This document shows, piece by piece, positions 34,665-40,245 of a stretch of DNA of 40,245 nucleotides; position 1 is the stretch's first letter; each line of letters starts with the position of its first letter. Position numbers and translations under genes: made by a program. The DNA is from Alkalibacterium sp. 20. GTDB lineage: Bacteria; Bacillota; Bacilli; Lactobacillales; Carnobacteriaceae_A. The stretch spans positions 1-40,245 of the forward strand of contig NZ_LSRN01000028.1 in assembly GCF_001885615.1 (NCBI RefSeq). The letters are read 5' to 3'. The notes under the pieces were generated by a model, which worked only from the letters and a program-made list of their open reading frames with translations, did not search any database and was not told where the DNA came from.

Positions 34665-35970
34665 CTTTTTATTTACTTTAGCTTTGGTCGGTTTCAGGTT
34701 AAAGTGAAGAATAATTCGGTTTTTATAGTTAATAAAATTGCGATAACCGTAGGCTACACGATTGAGAACCTTTATCTTGTTGTTTATACCTTCGATTCTA
34801 CCGTTGTTGTAAGGATAGTTGAAGGTGTTGTTAATCAATTTAAGATGCTTTCTTAATGTTTTTAAACTGGTTTTCATGTAAGAGGACAGTTCTGATGAAT
34901 AGGACTGAGTCACAATGGATTCCAGACACTTGTGATCATTTTCTTCCACTGCATTTATAATCGATTGATATACCCTATAAGTTGTCTCTAACTCTTCATC
35001 GTATGCCAACATTTCAGAGACGATGGCAGGTTCTAGTCGCTGACCGAATAGTTTATAATATTTATATGTCGTATAAGATAACTCGCTTTCTTTCTTTCTT
35101 GAGCATTTTTTTCCAATAATGTTTCAAGCGACGGTATTTTTTCAGGTCTTCTCCATTAGAGGTGTTGAACTGATTCATTACTTTTACTCTCGTTCTATTC
35201 ATCGACTGGTTAACTAACTGCACGATATGGAACCGATCAATAATGATATGTGCTTTTGGAAACAAATCTGGAATAAAGCTAACATAACTCGCATTCATAT
35301 CGACCGTTACGGTTTCCACCCGTTCTCTCTGTCTTAAACTGTAATTTGAAGTGAAGTGTTTTTTGACAAACCGACTATCTTTAGCTGGAAGGATATCAAG
35401 AATATCTCCCGTCTGGGCATTGATGTACTCAAAAGCCATCCGCCCACTGGCGTATTTGAATTCGTCGAAAGACATATGCTTGGGTAAACTCTGATAGTAC
35501 GGACGATAACGCTTCGCTTCTTTAGTGATGACCCGCTGGACAGTTGCTTCGGAGACGTTAGTCTCTTTTGCGATGTCTTTAATCGAACAGGCATCAGCTG
35601 ATTTAGTTATAATATGGGCTTTTATGTAAGTGGAAATAAAGCAGTTGTTATTAACTAAAGGCGTTTGCGCAGTGAACGTTTCTTTGCACGCTTTACACAT
35701 GAATCGCTGTTTTTTTATTCTTAGAAAGGTGGGTGTAATCTCACTCATGGGGAACGTAACACGAGATGTTTGGGTTCCATTTTTGTAGATAGTATAATCA
35801 TGATTCGGTATTTGACATTTCTTGCATTCCATAGGTGTATAACTTAAAGTACAATCGATAAATTTACATTTTCTGTCCTTAAAAACACCGTAGGTGACAC
35901 AATTATCTTTAAAAATTATATTTTTATCTTGAATATCTAACACTTTTTGCATATCATTTGAAGTAGGCAA
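34638..35970 (-). pseudogene. ISL3-family transposase, frameshifted
   Basis: The N-terminal part (35062-35970, 302 residues) starts at a TTG with AAGGAGG upstream. It has a zinc-finger-like region (CKKC..., CKAC), a helix-turn-helix (IKDIAKETNVSEATVQRVI) and the DDE_Tnp_ISL3 core (MSFDEF, VTVDMNASY, IIDRFHIVQLVNQ). The C-terminal part resumes in another frame around 35085 as ELSYTTYKYYKLFGQRLEPA and ends with the conserved NNGRIEGINNKIKVLNRVAYGYRN, containing the last catalytic Glu. The break is in a (GAAA)3 run, where gain of one GAAA unit would explain it. The joined product would be about 440 residues, the normal family size. It is probably inactive unless the frame is restored. Confidence 0.88.
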
Positions 35971-36045
35971 GTGAGTTCCTCCTTAGGTGATGTTTTCGTC
36001 GACTATTATTCTACAGGAGAACTCACTTGTTTTCTAATATAATCA

Positions 36046-36088
36046 AATAAAGGACGTTAGTGAGAATCTCTCACCAACGTCCTTTATT
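36046..36088. terminator. Hairpin at the right end of the insertion sequence
   Basis: AATAAAGGACGTTAGTGAGA (36046-36065) pairs with TCTCACCAACGTCCTTTATT (36069-36088) except for one wobble. It includes part of the right inverted repeat and could terminate transcription in both directions, shielding the transposase gene. Confidence 0.75.
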
Positions 36089-36096
36089 GTACAACC

Positions 36097-36104
36097 ATTT
36101 TTTA
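36097..36104. repeat. Right 8-bp target-site duplication
   Basis: An exact copy of ATTTTTTA at 34561-34568. Confidence 0.92.
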
Positions 36105-36142
36105 ATGGTAGGAGACTAAATGTCTTCTATCATTTTTATTTT
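36104..36142 (+). terminator. Original flgL terminator, displaced by the insertion sequence
   Basis: AATGGTAGGAGAC (36104-36116) pairs with GTCTTCTATCATT (36122-36134) using two G-U pairs, followed by a T-rich tract. Removing the element and one target duplication places it directly after the flgL stop codon, so it was most likely the operon terminator. Confidence 0.75.
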
Positions 36143-36173
36143 GAATTATTTTAAAATAAAGTATTAATTGCAC

Positions 36174-36200
36174 TTAACTAAGTATGGCTCTTGCCGATAT
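36174..36200 (+). promoter_or_regulatory. Sigma-28 promoter of hag
   Basis: TTAA (36174-36177), a 15-bp spacer and a perfect GCCGATAT -10 (36193-36200) precede hag by 60 bp. The leader contains two GG-containing stretches, including GGAGGA at the ribosome-binding site, which would suit CsrA-type control if a CsrA exists in the genome. Confidence 0.88.
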
Positions 36201-36259
36201 TAAGAGTAGAAGGCAAGACAGCCTTAAAAATAATATAAATTATTGGAGGAAACAATATC

Positions 36260-37393
36260 ATGAGAATTAATACAAATACAGCAGCAATGAACACTTACTC
36301 TAACCTTACTTCAGCTAACGCTTCAAAAAGCGGTTCATTAGCTAAATTATCATCCGGACTACGCATCAACAAAGCCGGAGACGACGCAGCAGGTTTATCC
36401 ATCTCAGAAAAAATGAAAAATCAGATTTCAGGTATGACTCAGGCTTCACGTAATGCACAAGATGGTATTTCATTGATCCAAACAGCTGAAGGAGCTTTAA
36501 CAGAAACTCACAGTATGTTAAATCGTATGCGTGACTTGACTGTTCAAGCAGGTAATGGCACTAATACTGTAGATGATAAAAAAGCGATCCAAGGAGAAAT
36601 TGATTCTTTAAGTGCTGAAATTACGCGTGTATCTAGTGATACTGAATTCAATACACAAGGACTTCTAAATGGAGATACTGAACTAAAAGCTGGTATTGAT
36701 GCTGTTGTTCCAGCAACTGCTTTAGCAGCTACTCATATAACAGATGCAGATGGTGTAGCGGCTATGATCACTGCTTATAATAGTACTGCAGAAACTGCAG
36801 ATAAAATAACACCATCAGCTACAGGTACAGCAGCTGATGATTTAGCTGCAGATCAAACTTCTATTCTTGATAAATTTGATGCTGCAAGCAATGCAGAAAA
36901 AACAGTATTATTAGAAGCCTATAATTCAGGATCTGCTGAAGCTGGAGATATCGATGATATCACCGTACATGTTGGGAAAGATGCTGTTGCAGCTGAAAAA
37001 GGAACTTCTTTCACATTCCAAATTGGAGCTAATGCAGGAGAAAAAATTAGTGTTGATATCAAAGATATGAGCACAAAAGGATTAGGAATTTCAGATATTG
37101 ATGTTGTAGAAGGTAACACTGATGAAATATTAGGCAAATTAGATACTGCTATTTCCTCAGTCTCTAGCCAACGTGCTGACTTAGGAGCAGTCCAAAACCG
37201 TTTGGATCACACAGTTTCTAACTTAGCTACAACTAAAGAAAACCTTTCAGAAGCTAACTCACGTATTCGTGACGTTGACATGGCTGAAGAAATGATGAGC
37301 TTTACTAAATCTAACATCCTTTCTCAAGCTTCAACGGCTATGTTGGCTCAAGCTAACCAAATGCCTCAAGGCGTTCTACAATTATTGGGATAA
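36260..37393 (+). CDS. hag: Flagellin
   Basis: The 377-residue filament subunit has conserved D0/D1 ends: MRINTNTAAMNTYSNL and LSSGLRINKAGDDAAGLSIS at the N-terminus, and QRADLGAVQNRLDHTVSNL, SRIRDVDMAEEMM and QANQMPQGVLQLLG at the C-terminus. The middle (about 145-285) is a surface-exposed variable domain rich in Ala, Asp, Glu and Thr. It is strongly acidic, as is common in alkaliphiles and halophiles. TTGGAGGAAAC lies upstream with 11-12 nt spacing. It is a single gene with its own promoter and terminator, and no second flagellin is in the window. Confidence 0.97.
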   Translation: MRINTNTAAMNTYSNLTSANASKSGSLAKLSSGLRINKAGDDAAGLSISEKMKNQISGMTQASRNAQDGISLIQTAEGALTETHSMLNRMRDLTVQAGNGTNTVDDKKAIQGEIDSLSAEITRVSSDTEFNTQGLLNGDTELKAGIDAVVPATALAATHITDADGVAAMITAYNSTAETADKITPSATGTAADDLAADQTSILDKFDAASNAEKTVLLEAYNSGSAEAGDIDDITVHVGKDAVAAEKGTSFTFQIGANAGEKISVDIKDMSTKGLGISDIDVVEGNTDEILGKLDTAISSVSSQRADLGAVQNRLDHTVSNLATTKENLSEANSRIRDVDMAEEMMSFTKSNILSQASTAMLAQANQMPQGVLQLLG

Positions 37394-37425
37394 TAACCTA
37401 AACATAAGAATTGAAAATATTATAG

Positions 37426-37456
37426 AATCGAAGCAGTCCTTTACTGCTTCGGTTTT
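37426..37456 (+). terminator. Terminator of hag
   Basis: AATCGAAGCAG (37426-37436) pairs with CTGCTTCGGTT (37444-37454, one G-U), followed by TT. Confidence 0.85.
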
Positions 37457-37515
37457 GTCTTACATAGAATAAAAGGTTTTCTTTAATTTAGTTTCTTTAA
37501 AAAGGAGATAGGATT

Positions 37516-37890
37516 ATGAGCCAGCGTGTGACTTCTGTCGATGCGATTCGAACGATTGACCGGGTTTTACATTCCAATAAAAATACGGTATTCTTTTCAG
37601 AGGAACGTGACGTAAAACCGGTTGAAGCCATTGATACGTCTTCTGACAGACTAGAGTCTGAAATGAATAAAGACCAGCTTGAAAAGACAGCAGTGGAAGC
37701 AACGGCAGCGATGCAACGTGTGAATGCGTAATTAACGTTTCGTATACATGAAGGCACAGGCCGCACGCTGGTTCAATTAGTTGAAAGAGAAACAAATGAA
37801 GTGATTCGGGAGATACCACCTGAAAAAATGCTTGATGTCATTGCAGGTATTTGGAAATGGTCAGGTATTACTGTCGATAGAACGGAGTGA
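37516..37890 (+). pseudogene. flaG: FlaG-like protein, interrupted by an in-frame stop
   Basis: ATG 37516 follows AAGGAG and opens a 71-codon frame ending in TAA at 37729-37731. The same frame continues without further stops to 37888-37890 and encodes the conserved FlaG core: LTFRIHEGTGRTLVQLVERE, EVIREIPPEKMLDVIAGIW. The two parts together make a normal 124-codon flaG in the normal place before fliD. CAA to TAA (Gln codon) would be the simplest cause, giving VNAQLTF. As written, only the non-conserved N-terminal half would be made unless the stop is read through. FlaG affects filament length in other bacteria. Confidence 0.85.
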
Positions 37891-37894
37891 TAAT

Positions 37895-39310
37895 ATGAGT
37901 GATATGCGCATAATGGGTTCGTATTCAGGTATTGATATGAGTACTGTAGAACAATTGATTAAAGCTGAATCTTCAAAAGGAGTAAAATTTACTCAAAAAA
38001 AAGAGCAGTATACGCAATCTAAAAATGCATGGAAAGATTTGAATACCCGTTTGGATTCATTATATAAACGTTTGGATGATCTACAAAAAACTGATACGTA
38101 TGTTTCCAAGTCTGTAAAATTATCAGACAATACGAATATGACTGTTTCGGCTAAAACAACGGCTGCACCAGGTGAGTACCGCGTTCAGGTTGAACGACTA
38201 GCCACTCAAACGCGTCTTACGGGTACTCGAGTTGAATCTGTTGAATCTATTCATGATGAGCTAACATTTAGTGGGACTTTTTCCATTAATAATGGTGAGG
38301 ATTATTTTGAGGTAAGTGTTGAAGCAACGGATAGTTTAAGTGATGTCAGTGATAAAATAAATAGTCATTCAAAACAATCAGGTATTCGGTCATCGATTGT
38401 CGATAACCGTTTGATTTTGACTCATTCCGAGTTTGGTGCACGGAATATTACCGTGACAGAAGCCGATGTTGAGGGTACATTGACAGATAGTTTAGGTCTG
38501 AGTAATGCCGAATCAAAAGCAGGTGAGAATGCAAAATTCACTATTGACGGTCTAGAAATAGAAGAGAGACCGACGAACACGATCAGTGATGTCATTGAAG
38601 GATTAACTTTTAATTTAACGAATGTCCATGAAGGTGCTGGTGCTACAATCGTTACGGTATCGGAAGACATGAATAAAGCGGTGGATACGCTTCAAAAATT
38701 TGTGGATCAGTACAATTCCACTCAGACTTATATTAAATCACAATTGGACGTGGGTGATCCATCCGCAGATAGTAACAAAACGGGCACGCTTTCTGGTGAT
38801 GGCACGTTGATGCGTCTTCAATCCAATTTACGTATGATGATGTCAAGACAATCCTTTAATGGAACATCAGTACAGGGTTTAAAAGATTTGGGTGTAGAAA
38901 TAAGTCGCGATGGAACTGCTAGTTTTGATCGTAAGGTATTAGAAGAAAAAATCAAAAATGATCCTCAAGCTGTTTCGGATTTCTTTTCTAAGACTGACAC
39001 TATTCCTAAAAAAACAGATGAAGACGGTGAAGTTACTCCAGCGTCAACTAAGAAAAAAGGTTTCGCAGTTGAGATGCGTTCATTCGTTAATGAATATATC
39101 TCAGATTCTTCTGGAATTATAAAGACACGGAACGATACATTTGATAGAATGATTAAAGATGTGAATGATCGTATTTCTCAATTTGAAACCCGATTAGAAG
39201 CGAAAAAAGCGCGTTACATCAAACAGTTTACAGCACTTGATACAGCTATGATGATGGCTGAATCACAACTTGACCAGATGTATAGTCAATTAGGTTTGGG
39301 ACGAGATTAA
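37895..39310 (+). CDS. fliD: Flagellar filament cap protein FliD
   Basis: The 471-residue protein caps the filament and folds incoming flagellin. The N-terminus SYSGIDMSTVEQLIKAESSK and the FliD_N region to about 110, followed by FliD_C with VDTLQKFVDQYNSTQTYIKS and GTLSGDGTLMRLQSNLR, are typical. The C-terminal coiled coil is MIKDVNDRISQFETRLEAKK. CGGAGTGAT is suitably placed for ATG 37895. An upstream extension of the frame overlaps flaG and is not used. Confidence 0.95.
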   Translation: MSDMRIMGSYSGIDMSTVEQLIKAESSKGVKFTQKKEQYTQSKNAWKDLNTRLDSLYKRLDDLQKTDTYVSKSVKLSDNTNMTVSAKTTAAPGEYRVQVERLATQTRLTGTRVESVESIHDELTFSGTFSINNGEDYFEVSVEATDSLSDVSDKINSHSKQSGIRSSIVDNRLILTHSEFGARNITVTEADVEGTLTDSLGLSNAESKAGENAKFTIDGLEIEERPTNTISDVIEGLTFNLTNVHEGAGATIVTVSEDMNKAVDTLQKFVDQYNSTQTYIKSQLDVGDPSADSNKTGTLSGDGTLMRLQSNLRMMMSRQSFNGTSVQGLKDLGVEISRDGTASFDRKVLEEKIKNDPQAVSDFFSKTDTIPKKTDEDGEVTPASTKKKGFAVEMRSFVNEYISDSSGIIKTRNDTFDRMIKDVNDRISQFETRLEAKKARYIKQFTALDTAMMMAESQLDQMYSQLGLGRD

Positions 39311-39328
39311 TAGACAGGAGAGATTCTG

Positions 39329-39703
39329 ATTTCTACGCATAAATCAGCTATATTTTTAAAAGAAGAAGAAATTCATTCAATCCTATTACGATTAAATGAG
39401 TGGGATCAGGAATCTGTAGATGCTATTGAAAAAGCCAGTTCTATACTTGAACACAATCAAGAAGCGATGGATAGAATCAGCGAACTGGACAAACAAATGA
39501 GTTTAGAAGAACTGAAATTTTTCTCTTTTAATAATCAGGATACGATGGTCAGTATAATCGAAAAACAAAAACAGTTGAACGCAGCTTTAAAAAATGAATC
39601 CATTCATTTAACGCAGCAATTATCTCAAATGAATCAGAAATCAAATGTGGTCAATCATTATATGAACAGTGAAAAGTCGTTGTTTATTGACCGAGACATG
39701 TAA
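39329..39703 (+). CDS. FliT-like flagellar chaperone with a non-standard start codon
   Basis: The frame ending at 39703 is open from 39314. It encodes an acidic, helical protein of about 124 residues (FLKEEEIHSILLRLNEWDQE, DAIEKASSILEHNQEAMDRI, TMVSIIEKQKQLNAALKNES). There is no ATG, GTG or TTG before the ATG at 39467, yet the upstream part reads like protein and AGGAG at 39316-39320 is spaced for ATT 39329 (8 nt) or CTG 39326 (5 nt). Starting at 39467 would give only 78 residues with a poor ribosome-binding site. Position between fliD and fliS and size suit a FliT-type export chaperone; sequence similarity is weak. A sequencing error or mutated start is an alternative. Confidence 0.6.
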   Translation: MSTHKSAIFLKEEEIHSILLRLNEWDQESVDAIEKASSILEHNQEAMDRISELDKQMSLEELKFFSFNNQDTMVSIIEKQKQLNAALKNESIHLTQQLSQMNQKSNVVNHYMNSEKSLFIDRDM

Positions 39704-39717
39704 GAAAGGAACATTTT

Positions 39718-40083
39718 ATGGGTTATTCATCCGGAGCAAAACAATACAAGAAGAATCAGATCGAAACGGCGTCACCTAAGCAGCTCGTTATTTTACTTTA
39801 CGAGGGAGCCATCAAGTTTATTCGCTTGGGGGAACTGGCTGTTGAAAAAAAGGAATACGATAAAGTGAATACCAATTTGATCAAAGCTCAGGATATCGTG
39901 GCTGAACTGATGGTGTCACTGAATCACCAAGACGGGGGAAATGCCATTGCGAGTGAACTGGAAAATCTGTATTCTTTTATTTTGAATCAGTTGATTCAAG
40001 CCAATCTACATAAAGACAAAGAAAAGATGTCAGAAGCACGAGGCTTGATGACAGAACTTCTTGAAGCATGGACCAGCATTTAG
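39718..40083 (+). CDS. fliS: Flagellar chaperone FliS
   Basis: The 121-residue helical-bundle chaperone binds flagellin and prevents early assembly. KKNQIETASPKQLVILLYEG and the following AIKFIRLGE are the FliS signature; LNHQDGGNAIASELENLYSF is also conserved. AGAAAGGAAC precedes the ATG. The stop codon lies in the loop of the terminator hairpin. Confidence 0.95.
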   Translation: MGYSSGAKQYKKNQIETASPKQLVILLYEGAIKFIRLGELAVEKKEYDKVNTNLIKAQDIVAELMVSLNHQDGGNAIASELENLYSFILNQLIQANLHKDKEKMSEARGLMTELLEAWTSI

Positions 40084-40098
40084 TTGCTGGTCTTTTTT
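40071..40098 (+). terminator. Terminator of flaG-fliD-fliT-fliS
   Basis: GACCAGCA (40071-40078) pairs with TGCTGGTC (40085-40092), followed by T7. The arm overlaps the last codons of fliS. The remaining 147 bp of the window are very AT-rich with no feature seen. Confidence 0.9.
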
Positions 40099-40245
40099 TA
40101 TTGCGTTCATTTAATGGTACTAAAATAGTTAGAACTGTTTTTATTTGACAATAGTATGTATAACGACATTAAATAAACAGTTAAATATATATACAATTAA
40201 ATGAATTTCAACCAATAGTAAATATATAACCATACTGTATAATTA

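Larger units (their letters stand above)
34569..36096. mobile_element. ISL3-family insertion sequence, 1528 bp
   Basis: The ends are imperfect inverted repeats of about 29 bp. Both start GGTT and share ACGTTGGTGA, at 34585-34594 and, inverted, 36071-36080. The flanking 8-bp direct repeats ATTTTTTA are perfect, as expected for ISL3-family transposition and a fairly recent insertion. It carries one minus-strand transposase gene, now frameshifted. Hairpins near both ends (34619-34664 and 36046-36088) probably block read-in transcription. It sits between flgL and the flgL terminator. Confidence 0.93.

Noticed and set aside
34614-34856. 80-residue plus-strand frame in the insertion sequence
   Set aside because: It is antisense to the conserved C-terminal part of the transposase.
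37832-37894. N-terminal extension of fliD
   Set aside because: It lies over the conserved C-terminal end of flaG in another frame, and ATG 37895 has its own ribosome-binding site.

Overview
The window looks like chromosome of a motile, low-GC Gram-positive bacterium of the Lactobacillales. The best guess is a Carnobacteriaceae relative such as Alkalibacterium. This rests on Bacillus-type chemotaxis genes (cheC, cheD and a FliY switch protein), sigma-28 flagellar promoters together with FlgM, CcpA/XylR-type control of xylA, Gram-positive ribosome-binding sites, and acidic surface proteins. The genus is an inference; no rRNA or other decisive marker is present.

Layout. (1) 1-4280, xylan and xylose use: the broken 3' end of a GH43 beta-xylosidase, xylB, and an SGNH acetylesterase. 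(2) 4565-8873, a Fur-box-controlled iron-chelate uptake operon: a thioredoxin-reductase-like flavin reductase, a lipoprotein receptor, a FecCD permease and an ATPase. (3) 8886-10697, a small acidic protein divergent from xylA; the xylA promoter carries a -35/-10, a cre site and a XylR-like operator. (4) 10721-13586, a MATE exporter and a pentapeptide-repeat protein, both on the minus strand, separated by an array of hairpins with a 51-bp period. (5) 13680-19513, an SNF2-type helicase, miaA and hflX. (6) 19540-20041, a second hairpin array, different in sequence but with the same 51-bp period. (7) 20170-30929, a sigma-28 promoter followed by mcp, cheW, cheD, cheB, cheR, cheA, cheC, cheY, a second cheW, fliM and fliY with no internal terminator seen. 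(8) 31017-31204, a GC-rich intergenic island that folds into a long-stemmed RNA. (9) 31411-40098, flgM, flgN, flgK and flgL, a complete ISL3-type insertion sequence with 8-bp target duplications, hag behind its own sigma-28 promoter, then flaG (interrupted by a stop), fliD, a fliT-like gene without a standard start codon, and fliS.

How the parts work together. XylA and XylB would convert xylose to xylulose-5-phosphate, and the esterase would deacetylate xylan-derived sugars. The chemotaxis proteins pass receptor signals via CheA and CheY to FliM/FliY, with CheC and FliY as CheY-P phosphatases and CheB, CheR and CheD setting adaptation. The late flagellar genes supply the hook-filament junction, cap, filament and their chaperones, timed by FlgM and sigma-28.

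The least expected items are the two 51-bp-period hairpin arrays, the structured RNA upstream of flgM, the nonsense-interrupted flaG, and the fliT-like gene that must start at ATT or CTG if it is full length.
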